NCBI GenBank assembly: GCA_950295325.1
Contig: OX485806.1
Span: 50,155,169-50,219,168, forward strand
From: Polytrichum commune
Taxonomy: Eukaryota > Streptophyta > Polytrichopsida > Polytrichales > Polytrichaceae
Direction of reading: 5' to 3'
DNA length: 64,000 nucleotides
Both the position numbers and the translations under genes were made by a program. Below, in pieces: positions 22,374-33,130 of the stretch (positions are counted from its first letter, which is position 1; each line of letters begins with the position of its first letter). The notes beneath the pieces are model-generated. The model saw only the letters and a list, made by a program, of their open reading frames with translations, was not told the origin of the DNA and did no database searches.

Positions 22374-23506
22374 ACTACGCGCTTCAAGCAAATGAAGCCA
22401 CTGGTGAGGGAGTTCTTCAGAGCTCTTCAAGGTCTTTCGGAGGCAGAGGTGGGAAAGGCGGCGTCCCACATCCTCCACATGCAGCCGACGGCGAAGAGAT
22501 GCTGGGTTCACCCGAAGATCGTCTTCACGAAGCCTAAGATCTTCGTCCCTTCATGCTACACCTTGAAGGAATGGACGGAGAACAGGAAGAAGAAGACGAC
22601 CATCGTCCAAGAGCTGCACAAGCTGGTGCCCGAGAAGAAGCTCATCGTGGACGGAGAGGTTGACGAGGCGCACTGGAGGGCATTCAAAGCCGAGTACAAG
22701 TTCACTAGTGCGTCCATGGTGGCACTCATGAGGGAGGCGGGAGACGACTTCCTCAGGTCCAAGTTCGTGAAGGGGGGGAGGAATCGGGCGCTTCCCGAAC
22801 ACTCCGCGCGTGCCTTCTCCAACTTTATAAAGGAGAAGAAGATCGTCAGGTTCGAGGGCGAAGCTCACTTCAACTTGGTCTCCCTCGAGCCTCTAGAGAT
22901 CCAAGGTTGGCCGGGCTCTGATGCCAGGAAGGCGATCAGGACTGCAGCCGGGGACCGCTTCCCCTTCGGAATAATAGACTTCAGGAACATTCCTGGAGCG
23001 TCATTCGAAGGGACAATGAGCACCCCGTTTTACGAGCCGTTCTTCACCAAGTTTGTGGACTACGCCAGCCCCAAATTCAGGGAGGTCGACGTCTGGTTGT
23101 GGATTGTCGAGGACAGGAGGGCGGAGCAGGTGTACGAGATCGTGCGTAAATTGCAACCAGAGTACGCCGTCTCAAAATCTCATTACGTTGCTGCACCGGC
23201 GGAGGGGCGTACAACTCATTGAAAGACAAGAAGACGAAGATAGTCTGTGTGCTGTGCTTGTACTTCGTGTACAAAGCTGAGCTGCTGAAGGTGCCAAACC
23301 ATCCTATAGCCCGGATGGAAAAACTTTTCCAAGTCCCAGAAGGGTTGGGCACCAGCAGAAGCTTGTACGACGAGGCGAAGTACGCCAACTACCCCGCGGA
23401 TGAGCTGCGGATGGATTTTTACCTGCGGATGATGAGGACCCTCACGAAGAGGGGGGACTTCATCTTCAATGTCTTCGGGGGCTCCAAACCGGTTTTTGCA
23501 GCAATG
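22374..23506 (+). pseudogene. DNA-methyltransferase-like domain, downstream of the ParB-like block, frameshifted
   Basis: The frame continues directly past the TAG at 22371 (TTRFKQMKPLVREFF) to 23220. It then shifts by one base near 23195-23205 in a G-rich run (CGGCGGAGGGG), after which AYNSLKDKK continues the protein to the donor AATG|GTAAGA at 23506. Toward the end, RGDFIFNVFGGSKPVFAAM (motif at 23465-23488) resembles the AdoMet-binding motif of beta-type amino-methyltransferases (DPFxGSGTT). GIIDFRNIPG could be a degraded catalytic DPPY-type motif. The catalytic residues are not canonical, so it may be inactive or have another role. The frameshift lies in a homopolymer-like run and could be an assembly error. 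Function is inference. Confidence 0.4.
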
Positions 23507-23540
23507 GTAAGAAACTAACCTCGTGGATGTATATGCCTGG

Positions 23541-23595
23541 TTTGGGTCGAGCGACCCAAACTAGGGCATGCACAGTTTGGGTCGAGCGACCCAAA
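23541..23595. repeat. Two copies of the 20-bp palindrome in an intron
   Basis: Copies at 23541-23560 and 23576-23595, both with centre AG and perfect 9-bp arms, in the intron 23507-23676 of the methyltransferase-like gene. Confidence 0.95.
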
Positions 23596-23676
23596 CTAAC
23601 TATTATTGTTTTTTTGGCTGTCATTTTTGCTTATTCTTCATTTGTGATACTAATACAATTGATTTGGATTGTACAG

Positions 23677-25149
23677 ATGTCTGGGTTGAACATCTACTCC
23701 TATGTGGAGGATACCGATGTTCAATTCTACAGGACCCAGAAGGCGCTGGCGAAGAGAATGGACATCCTCGACTGGATACCCGGATCCTACGTCGAAGAGA
23801 TCGTCGAGGGGGGCGAGAATCCTTTGGATATGGCGAGGCGAATCAACCCGGGTGAATTCGCCATGCGCGCCCCCGTTCAATTGCCAGAGCCGCTCATCGG
23901 GTTGCATCCGGGCAATCCGTCTATGGGAGCAGGTGGCGAGGTTGCGGAGGAGGGGGAGGAAGAGGAGGATGAGGAGGAAGCAGAGAAAGTGGAGGGGGAG
24001 GTCGAGGAAGGGGCAACAGGATTCACTCAAGAATCCGAGGCCCCTCAGCGGAAGAAGGCCATGCGAGCTGCCACGCCGCAGAGCAAGCTAGTGCCCGTCC
24101 TCACAGTGGCCGACGCGAAGGACATGTATTCGAGGGACGCGACGGCCACCTTCAGGGAACGGCGAATGCTGAAGGGGAAGAAATTATACAGCGACTATGC
24201 GGTGGAGGAGACGATCGCCATAAGCTCCGAGGACGAGGACGACATGGAGCTCGCGAAGAGGCTGAGGTCGGATCCTGCCTCCCCCACAGCGTTCGCCGGG
24301 ATGGTGAAGGTGAAACCCGAGGTCCTCACCGTGGAGGAGGCCAACGCGAAGATGCTCCGGGACGAGGAGCAACGCGTCCGATTGCAAAAGGCCGCCGCCG
24401 AGGAGCCCTCGGTCCGCAACGAAGTCGCGGAGTTGAGGGCTCTCCTGTTGGAGCAGGAGCGGCAAAGGGCGATGGCCCCACCTCCGTCCCAAGCGGACCT
24501 GATCACGCAAGTGATCCAAGGCATGCTGGCGCAGGGATTGGTGATGGCTCCCCCGAGTTCATTCCCTCACTTGTCCGCAGGCTTCCCTCCACAGGATATC
24601 CGCCCGCGGCCGGCGCCGCAGCAGTCCTTCAGCTTTGCGCACTTGCTGCAGCCGCACGCCCGCCCTTACGCGCCCGTCCAGCAGGTGGACAACCCCAACC
24701 TTTGGCGCGTCCCCGGAGCTTCCAGCTCGTTGGCACCCCCGCCACTCCGGCCTCCCATCCTCTCGCCCCCACACCACCAGCGGGACGACCCCCACATGTT
24801 TGGGTCGTCCGACCCAAACAGTGCCGACGTTGCAGCGTCCCAGAGCGACGCTCGCCAAGTAGCAGGGTTTGGGTCGGCCGACCCAAACCCCGTCCCCGAC
24901 CAGACCCCGGTGGACGAGCCCATGTTAGATGTTGAAGGCCCGCAAGGGCCTGGTGATACCTCTACTCCTAACCCAGTCGATGAACCAATGCATGATGCGC
25001 ATGCGGAGGTTGGGTTGGGACAAAGGCCTCACAGTCAGCCTTTGCAGGAACAGGTTGCGGCTGACGTCGTCGTCGGAGGCGGCGGTGACAGAGGTGGGGC
25101 AGCGCACACGGTGACGGCATCCACGTCGTCAAGGCACGACCAAGGCGAG
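23677..25149 (+). CDS. Exon encoding the end of the MTase-like fold plus an acidic, Pro-rich linker
   Basis: The acceptor TGTACAG|ATG at 23676/23677 and donor GCGAG|GTAATG at 25149/25150 are both phase 0. The first ~45 residues (SGLNIYSYVEDTDVQFYRTQ) continue the methyltransferase-like fold directly from FAAM of the previous exon, as GxxxxxxEDxxxxxxR follows the glycine motif in amino-methyltransferases. The rest is a long linker: a Glu run near residues 88-110, a charged coiled-coil-like stretch (EEQRVRLQKAAAEEPSVRNE), then Pro/Gln/His-rich and Ala/Gly-rich sequence. Two 20-bp palindromes lie in frame and encode FGSSDPN and FGSADPN. No enzymatic motif is seen in the linker. Confidence 0.55.
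24799..24887. repeat. Two in-frame palindrome copies inside a coding exon
   Basis: Copies at 24799-24818 (centre TC) and 24868-24887 (centre GC). Both are read in the same frame as Phe-Gly-Ser-x-Asp-Pro-Asn, and neither breaks the ORF. The arms are perfect, so the insertions are either recent or under selection. Confidence 0.95.
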
Positions 25150-25171
25150 GTAATGCACTGACCCCACTCAG

Positions 25172-25191
25172 TTTGGGTCGGTCGACCCAAA
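25172..25191. repeat. 20-bp palindrome just inside an intron
   Basis: TTTGGGTCGGTCGACCCAAA with centre GT, 23 bp after the donor at 25149/25150. The intron runs to the acceptor TCCGCAG|GGC at 25667/25668 and also holds a run of ten C residues at 25261-25270. Confidence 0.95.
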
Positions 25192-25667
25192 CTCCCTGGG
25201 TCTTTGACTTCTTGCCTTGGTCGTGTCCCCTAGCTACCCTAAATTCACGCACACGTCGCCCCCCCCCCCCGGCACTCGCGCCCTTCGCCACATCCCCCCG
25301 ACCATTCGTTCGTCCACATACCCCCCAGCTTGCGACGAAGTCTTCATCACGGCGGCCCGTCTCTTCAATTTTTGCTAGATGTAGAAGTAGGCTAGTTTGA
25401 ACGCATCGTTCAACGCGGCTCCCCCCAATCAAGATGTACATAGAGCATTGTATACAATATAATCGCCATTTTTTACTCCTATGTACTTGTATCCTGTGTT
25501 TGAATGTATGTTGTATGCTCTTGCCTCTCTTGTATCCCTTGTTGCACCCCCTCCAAAATGAATCAAATGGTTTTGTGTTTGCACCGAGAACACTCGTTTC
25601 TTTAATGCTTCGTTTGGACATAGCATGACATAAGTCGCCCACCGTTTTCTCTCGATTGTATCCGCAG

Positions 25668-26479
25668 GGCTCGGAGCATAGCGTAGCGGCTCCCCGACGC
25701 TCTTCTCCAAGGAGCAGAGAGGGCAGCGCGGCGGCGCCCCCGATTTTACCCGCCCCGCCCCGCGGCCGAAGAAACGATTCCTGGTGTTAGACCTGAACGG
25801 GGTCCTCGTCCAATGCGTTCATTGCCCGAGGACCCCCACGGTGCCCTTTTGCAAGCCCGAGGACGCGAATTACGACGGCCCGCCCACGTTCATAAAGAGC
25901 AAGCTAGTTCACCTCCGCCCGTGGCTTCGGACCTTCCTCCAGATGGCCCAACAACGATGGTGGGTGGTCGTTTGGAGCTCCATGACGGCCGAGAACACCA
26001 ATGCCGTCGTGGAGTTCATCTTTAAGGGCATCGAGCCCCCCTGCATGGTCCTAGCACAGGAAGCCTGTAGAATATTGTACACACCGGACGGCAAAGTCGT
26101 CAAAAAACCAAACAACCCCGCTTCCCCCCAATATCTCAAGGTCTTGAAGCCCATTTTTTGGGACCAGCGGCCGTCCTTGATAGGCGTCCCCTACGACGTC
26201 CGTCCCACCCGGGAGAACACGCTCATGGTGGACGACAGCGCCGCAAAGAACATGTTGAACCCGACGGCCAACCTCATAGTTTGCCCTACCTGGACGGTCG
26301 AGAAGGTCCGGGACCGATTTTTGTTAGACCTTGGTAAATACCTCCAGGCGCTCTGCGGAAGCGGACTGCCCCTAAACAATTTTGTTAGGAACAATCTGAT
26401 AGGCGAGAGATACTTGGATCCACGAGACCATTTGTACAGAGAGTTGTTATCTCACGCGAAATTTAACAAGCTCATTTGA
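25668..26479 (+). pseudogene. FCP1/NIF-type (HAD) phosphatase-like domain, frameshifted at its start
   Basis: From the acceptor at 25667/25668 the phase-0 frame reads Ser/Arg/Ala-rich sequence to a stop after 25780. The phosphatase-like frame runs through to 26479, so one frameshift is needed in the C/G-rich run near 25725-25745. The domain shows RFLVLDLNGVL (DLNG at 25790-25801), VVWSSMTAEN, LKPIFWDQ and LMVDDSAAKN (Asp pair 26231-26236), the motif order of FCP1/SCP/NIF phosphatases. The second motif-I Asp of the usual DxD is Asn (DxN), as I recall for some plant NIF-family proteins, so activity is uncertain. It may form the C-terminal part of the ParB/MTase-like gene, since splice phases agree, or be a separate gene. 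Confidence 0.6.
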
Positions 26480-26487
26480 GACACTAC

Positions 26488-26547
26488 GTGTGTTTGTATG
26501 TGTATGTATGTATGTATGTGTGTGTGTGTGGGCGCGCGCGCGCGCCC
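26488..26547. repeat. Compound microsatellite (TG/TATG)n-(GC)n
   Basis: Starts eight bases after the phosphatase-like stop: TG/TATG alternation, then a pure GT run, then GCGCGCGCGCGC. Alternating purine-pyrimidine DNA of this type can adopt Z-form. Confidence 0.9.
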
Positions 26548-26648
26548 TTTCATTTTGTGTAATATATGCTTCATATGTATCTTGATTTTCACGCGCTCTA
26601 TCAAACCCTCCTCCCTTGGGTTTTGTTTCGTTTCCTTTTTTGCGCCAG

Positions 26649-27449
26649 CGTTTGGAGCCCTCGATTGACATCGTCAGCGAGTCAGACTTGGGGAGCTTCT
26701 TCTACGAGACCGTCTACGACGCCGCGTCGACCATTGACTACTCCAAGGAGCCTCTTGACGCCGGCGTCGTCGATATCCCCCCACCCAAGCAAATCTTCCG
26801 GCGATCTGCGTCCCCGTCGCCGCTCAAGGGCATAAATCGCAAATGCGTCCGGACGTCCCCCTCTCGGCCCGGCGGCAGTAGTACACCTCAACGGCGGCTG
26901 CGGATGGACGCTCGGCCAACGAAGAGTGGAACCCTTCCTATTCCTTTGCGGGATGCATTGCCCCTCCTCGCCGACTCCGACGGGAACGCCCCCGGTGACA
27001 AGGTGAACCCCCCCCCCTAAACATGGTTATCCGCGCATTACAATCATCCCGCACTTAAAAAATGAATGTGTAACACGTTTGGGTCTTCCTCCCTAAACTA
27101 ACACGTGTGTTCTTGCATTCACGCGTTGCAGGTTGCTCCCACCCGTAAACCTATGCGGTCTAGTGTGTCCGTCGAGTTGGAGCGTTTCTACTCCATGACC
27201 AGAAATGCAAGACAGTCCACTTCATCGTATTCGAATTCTTCGTCGTATAATTCGGGCGGCCGACGGAATCCAAAATGTGTTATAGAGGGCGGTCAACCCA
27301 AAAATGGCTATAGTCGCGGGGCGGAGATTTTCAGGAATGTTGAAGCAATGCGAGCAAAAGAAGCCGCAGCAAAAGAAAAAGAAGCAAAAACGAAAGAGGC
27401 AAAAGAAAAAAAGGCAAAAGAGATAGAGGCAGTCTCCGAGGCTAGATAG
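26649..27449 (+). CDS. Two downstream exons, low-complexity C-terminal region
   Basis: Exon 26649-27002 (acceptor GCGCCAG|CGT, donor ACAAG|GTGAAC) and exon 27132-27449 (acceptor TTGCAG|GTT, stop TAG) are in phase with each other. The encoded sequence is acidic, then Ser/Pro/Arg-rich (SPSPLKG, TSPSRPGG), and ends in a Lys/Glu/Ala helix (AKEKEAKTKEAKEKKAKE) that could be coiled coil or nuclear-localising. No domain is recognised. Whether they belong to the FCP1-like gene is unclear, because that frame stops at 26479 without an obvious donor. They could be its last exons with the stop being a mutation, or part of another transcript. A degenerate palindrome lies at about 27077-27098 in the small intron. 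Confidence 0.4.
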
Positions 27450-27589
27450 GCCATAGTAGGCGTAGGGTTTTGGACCATAGGCAATATGATTTTGGGTTGC
27501 ACTATCCAATGGATGTGTGGTGTTAGCATGCTATGCATTTTACGTGCCATACTTTGTTTTTTTGTTTTTTTTGCAATAATATAAGTGTC
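27450..27589 (+). other. Probable 3' flank of the locus
   Basis: An A/T-rich tail after the stop at 27449 with an AATAAT-like word near 27574 that might serve polyadenylation. Nothing firmer is visible. Confidence 0.3.
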
Positions 27590-28005
27590 ACATGATTTTG
27601 CCTTCAATATGGTCTAAGGTTTGGAGTGCCTTATTGTGTGCATTAATATGAATGTTTTAAGATTTCCCCTTCAATAAGATCTATGGTTTGGAGTGCCCTA
27701 CCTAAACCATACATTACAAGCTCTCATATTTTGTGTGCATTAATATGAATGTTTTAAGATTTTCCCTTCAATAAGATCTATGGTTTGGAGTGCCCTACCT
27801 AAACCATATTCATACAAGCTCTCATATTTTGTGTGCATTAATATGAATGTTTTAAGATTTTCCCTTCAATAAGATCTATGGTTTGGATTGCCCTACCTAA
27901 ACCATATTCATACAAGCTCTCATATTTTGTGTGCATTAATATGAATGTTTTAAGATGTCCCCTTCAATTTGGTCTAAGGTTTCGATTGCCCACCCTATAC
28001 CATCA
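27590..28005. repeat. Tandem array of about four 97-98-bp units
   Basis: The word AAGATCTATGGTTTGG recurs at 27676, 27773 and 27871, with diverged edge units at about 27604 and 27970. Each unit also contains GTGCATTAATATGAATGTTT and CTACCTAAACCAT. It is non-coding. Confidence 0.85.
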
Positions 28006-29249
28006 CAAATATGAGTTATTAATGGGGCTCTTGGTCTAAACACCCGCTTCAAAATGTTCGCATCTTACAACTTTCACCAATATGTGTTCCATTTATCCTT
28101 GTTCTTATTTCTATGAATGTCTCAAAATGCCCAAAAAGTCTCAATTTAACGAATATAGTGTTTATGCTAATTATCGTCTCTTATTAATTGCGAGAAGTGG
28201 TTGCAAAATGAAAATTATTCAAAATAACACACGTCTATTTTACGGAGATATTTTTATAATGCAAATGGCCCTATGAACTCAAGTTAGTTTTTCTAGATAA
28301 TGGTCCCACTATAGTTTTGGAACAATGACTCCATAAAATATGAACATTTTCCAATAATAGTACCACATTATTGAGACACCATGCATGGAAGGAAATAAAG
28401 GTTGCAAACTTCAAACACATCACTGGAGAGGTGTTAGTGATGCGTGGGAGCAAGTAGTCTTATAACATTGGGTTTTGATCATGGGACATTAGATTTTTGT
28501 ATCAATAGTGAATATTGGGGTAAGGACCCTTTGGTGCCCTACACAGTGGGTATAAAATACTCAATGTTCTTTTCACTTGTTTTTTCACTTGTATTTCATT
28601 TTGTGGTATTGGATCCGACCTTTATGTGGAAGCTTTGGAGGTGAAATACACATATGCTATATCATAATTACAGTTCCACACATGGACTTTAAAATACCGT
28701 CCTTTTGGAATATTGGAGTCCCTTGAATCTTGGGATTTTCATCTCTATCGCTATGAAAATTTCCACCTAAATCATTAAGGTGCCATTTCATCTTGATCAA
28801 CATGATAATTCACCAAGTGAACCATACAATATGTGCTTCACCTCAAATGACATATAAATGTACCACTTATAACCTACCTAATGATACTTCATCTTGTATG
28901 ACATGAACTATATAGGATGACCTTTTTTTCCCCAATTATGATTCTTGGCTTTATGTCAAGTTCAAATGTGTCAAACCACTCAATGTCCCAACATTTCTTC
29001 TTTGATGAATTCTCACCATATTGGATTGGTGTGACCTCCAATGCAAATTTTTGTACATTGCAAAAGCATATAGATATATACAAAAGCATATGAACAATGC
29101 TTGGAGTGAGATGATCTCACACTCTCTTTGCTTTGTTTTTTTATTGTATTTCTTCTTTTCATTGGTTCATACAAGCAATATGGGATGATTTTTATTTATT
29201 TTTGGACTAACATTGTAGCCTTATTCTAATCTTATTCTTTCTCATGCGA
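28006..29249. other. AT-rich stretch without a recognised gene
   Basis: No supported coding region or RNA. The last ~200 bp (about 29040-29245) resemble 31040-31230 and probably belong to the 3' part of the adjacent Copia fragment. Confidence 0.4.
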
Positions 29250-31035
29250 CTTCCATTATATTCTTATTATCAACAAGCAATCTAGTGCTCTAGCTTCTAC
29301 ATTCCCATTTTGCGAGTAGTCAAAGATTTCTAAACCCATTGCCCTTGTTAATGCTTGATGCCTATCCTGTGCAAGTGGTTTGGTAACACAATCATTATTT
29401 TTTGTTCAATAATATTTCAAACATATCTCTTGGTTTTCTAGTCTCTTGCCCAAATGAAGTGATGTTGTACATTGATATGTTTGGTGCGAGAATAGTGTGT
29501 GGGATTCTTTGAAAATGCTATGCATCCTTGATTGTCGCATGTATAGATGTCGGTATTTTTTGCACGTATCGTACATCCTTCAAAAGTTGCCTAAGCCAAA
29601 CCGCATCATTTGTACAATGGCTAGTGGCTATGTACTCTACTCTCATCGTAGACAATGCAATGGTTGGTTTTGCATTTCCACGAAATGACTCCAATACCAA
29701 CAAAAATTACTTCCTCATGGTGGATCGCCAATTTTTTGCATCTCTTGCTTAATTCACATTGCAAAATCATCTCAACGCAATATCTTTGCCTCTGATGCAT
29801 AATTTGAATTCCAAAATGCCCTTCAAATACCTCATAATATTTTTACGGCCATCCAACCGGCCTTGAACATGAATTGGCTCAACGTACTCACCACAAATGC
29901 AATATTGGCCCTCGTGGCACCATTGCATAAATGAGAGATCCTACATGACTTTGTATGGAATACCTTTCATTTTTTTTTATCAAATTTGTTTAACAATTTT
30001 GAATTTGCATCGAACGGAGTTCCAACTGGTTTGCATTTTTTCATGTTAAAACACTTTAAGACCTCCTCAATGTAACTCCTTTGGTTCATGATGATGGTAT
30101 GGGCTTTTTTAATCCTCTCAAATTTCACTCCTAAGAAATAATGTAATTATCAGAGATCGCTCATCTCAAAATCTTTCTTGAGCTCCAACTTAAACCACTT
30201 CAATTGGGTTATATTGGTTGCCAATATGATCAAATCATCCACGTAGAGGATTGCTACAACAAATGATCCACTTGGCTCCTACAAAAACCTTCGTTAATGA
30301 AGACGAGTAGATATGGTGGTATCACGCCCTCGGCGATTGCTTGAGCCCATACAAAGCTTTCTTAAGTTTGCACACAAGGTGTTATTCCCTCTCTTATACG
30401 AAACCCTTCGATTGCTCAATGTAAATTTCTCATCTAAAATTCCATTCAAAAATATTGTTTTTATGTTCATTTGGTGAATCTCTTAATCCATGGCGGCTCC
30501 TAACGTGATAATGCGTCTAATGGTAAGAAACTTGGTCACGGGATCAAAGGTCTTGTTGAAAATCACTCCGGCCACCTAAGAATATCATTTTGCTACCTAC
30601 CGTGCCTTATATTCAATAATTTCATCCAATGCATCATTCTTGGTGCAAAACACCCATTTATATTTTACACTATTGCAATCCCTGGACAAATTCCCACTAG
30701 CCTTTGCCATATGAGCGAGTCAAACTCCTCTTGTATTACAGTCTGTCATTTGCTCGTAACTTTGGATCTCAACACTTTGCATAAATTCAAAATTCCATCC
30801 ACAAAATGCCACATTGGCATGTTTTCTACCGTGGTGGGATAGAATGCGATTCTTCCATCATTCTCTAGGTGGGCACCGCTCCCTCTTGGGATCTCTTCCA
30901 TCTTTGCAAAATCTCTCAACACGGCCGTCATTCTCCGTAGGTATTTTAATTGTTTTTTCATGTGCAACCAATGATCTTATACTTATTCCTCGGGATCCTC
31001 ATTGTCATTACATGAAAATTATTGGAATCAATAAG
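29250..31035 (-). mobile_element. Decayed Ty1/Copia fragment (copy 2)
   Basis: Parallels 31190-33060 in order and orientation, but is more decayed and lacks the integrase. The minus-strand frame 29518-29703 matches the RNase H region (ALSTMRVEYIATSHC, compare the usual ALSTTEAEYMA). 30746-30967 matches the linker before RT seen at 32794-33126 in the other copy. Frames are broken throughout. Its right edge abuts the left end of the next Copia copy, as if two related insertions or a tandem duplication lie head to tail. Confidence 0.7.
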
Positions 31036-31238
31036 AGATAAGATTGCACAAGCATAGACACCTATACAAAGGCATATAAACAACACTTGGAATGAAATGG
31101 TCACATGCTATCTTTGCTTCGTTTCTTATTGTTTTTCTTTCCTTCATTGGTTCACACAAAAAATGAGATAACTCGTATTCATGTTCAGACTAGCATGGTA
31201 GCTTTATTCTAGCCTTATTCTTTTTCATGTTTTTTCCT

Positions 31239-31691
31239 TTATATTTTTATTGACTGCAAACAATCTAATGCTCTACCTCCTACACTCCCACTTTGCGAGT
31301 AGTCAAAGGCCTCTAAACCCATTGCCTTTGTTAATGTTTGATGCCTATCCTTTGCAAGTGGTTTGGTTAGCACATTCGCTAACATATCCTCCGTAGGACA
31401 ATGCTTCAAACATATCTTTTGGTTTTTTAGTTTTTTTATAATGAAGTGATGTTGTATATCAATATATTTGGTGCGAGAATGGTGTGTGGGATTCTTTGCA
31501 AATGCTATGCATCCTTCATTATCACACATGATGGATGTCGATCCTTCTTGCACATATCCCATATCTGCCAAAAGTTTCGTAAGCCAAACCACTTCTTTAC
31601 TACAATGGCTAGTAGTCATGTACTTTGCCTCTATCGTAGACAATACAATGGTTGGTTGCTTCTTGCATTTCCATGGAAATGACTCCACCAA
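31239..31691 (-). pseudogene. Copia RNase H region and pol C-terminus
   Basis: 150 codons open. It begins within the characteristic Copia stretch KQPTIVLSTIEAKYM, continues with MCDNEGCIAFAKNP and HSRTKYIDIQHHFI, and ends with LTKPLAKDRHQ, all standard landmarks of the Copia RNase H and pol C-terminal region. The upstream part of RNase H is out of frame. Confidence 0.85.
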
Positions 31692-32338
31692 ACAAAAAAA
31701 TATGTACCCGGTGGTAGATCGCTCGTCGTTTGCATCTCCTGCTCAATCCGCATCGCAAAAATCTCTAAAGATAATATCCTTACCTCCGAGGCATGATGCG
31801 TTTTACGATTTTCCAATGTGGTGGACCGGCCTTTGACATGAATTGGCTCACCATACTTATCGCAAATGTAATATAGGCCCTTATGGCCACCATTGCATAC
31901 ATGAGAGATCCTACTCCGGCTTTATATGGAACACTTTCCATTTCCCTTTGCACATTCATAAATTTTTCATCTTAAAATTTTAACAATTAAGAATTTACAA
32001 TGAACGGATATCCAACCAGTTTGCATTCCTCCATGTTAAAACGCTTGAGAATCTCTTCAGTGAAGCTCTTTTGAGTAATGGTAATGATGCGGGCTTCTTT
32101 ATTCCTCTCAAATTCCAAGGCAATAATGCAATTCTCCAAGATCGTTCATCTCAAATTCCTTCTCGAGCTCCAATTTGAGCCACTTCAATTGGATTACATT
32201 GCTTGTCAATATGATCAAATCATCCACGTAGAGGATTGCCACCAACAAATACTCACCCATTTGTTTGATGTACAACGAATGATCCACTTAGCTCTTACAA
32301 AAGTTTTTCTTAATGAAGAATAAATTGATACGGTGGTA

Positions 32339-32653
32339 TCACACCCTTGGTGATTGCTTGAGCTTGTACAAAGCTTTCTTGACTTTGCACAGAAGATCTT
32401 CTTTCCCCTCTTGTATGAAATCCTCTAGTTGATCCATATAAATCTTCACTTCTAATATTCTATTCAAAAATACCGTTTTTACATCCATTTGGTGGATCTC
32501 CCAATTCATGGTCACTCCTAATCCAAGTATGCATCTCATGGTGTTAAAGTCGGCCATGGGAGCAAAACTCTCAATAAAATAAACTCCAGTCACTTGAGAA
32601 TATCCCTTTGCTACTAACCGTGCTTTAAACCTAACAATTTCACCCATTTGCAT
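32339..32653 (-). pseudogene. Copia reverse-transcriptase fragment
   Basis: FKARLVAKGYSQVTGVYF, ESFAPMADFNTMRCILGL, IHQMDVKTVFLN and KVKKALYKLKQSPR are the N-terminal RT landmarks of Copia elements. The catalytic YVDD region is not in this frame and is probably lost or frameshifted toward 32250. Confidence 0.85.
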
Positions 32654-33130
32654 CCTACTTTCTTGTGACCCTTTGGAAGTTTGGTCAATTTCTATGAATG
32701 AAGTTTGGCTATGAATGAGTCATACTCCTCTTGCATTATGGCCTCCCATTTGCTTGCATCTTCAAATCTTAACACTTTGCACAAATTCAAAGGTCATCCA
32801 AGAATACCACATTGGCCTTTTTTTTTGCCGTGTTGGAATAGAATGTGATTCTTCCACCACTCTCTACATGGACGTCGCCCCTTTTTAGGATATCTTTCAT
32901 CCTTACCAAATCTCTCAATGCGGCCATCATTTTTCATGGGAATTTTGATTGCCTTCTCATTTGCAACCAAGTGATCTCCCACTTGCTGGTCACGTTCCTC
33001 ACCATCATCACAAGAAGATGATTTGGAAGATTCGTCCACATTAACCGCGCTAGGGCATTCATTTTTCCCACTTAAACAAATTTTGAAAGCGTTTCTAACG
33101 CTCATGTTATCGTCCATGAATACCATGTCT

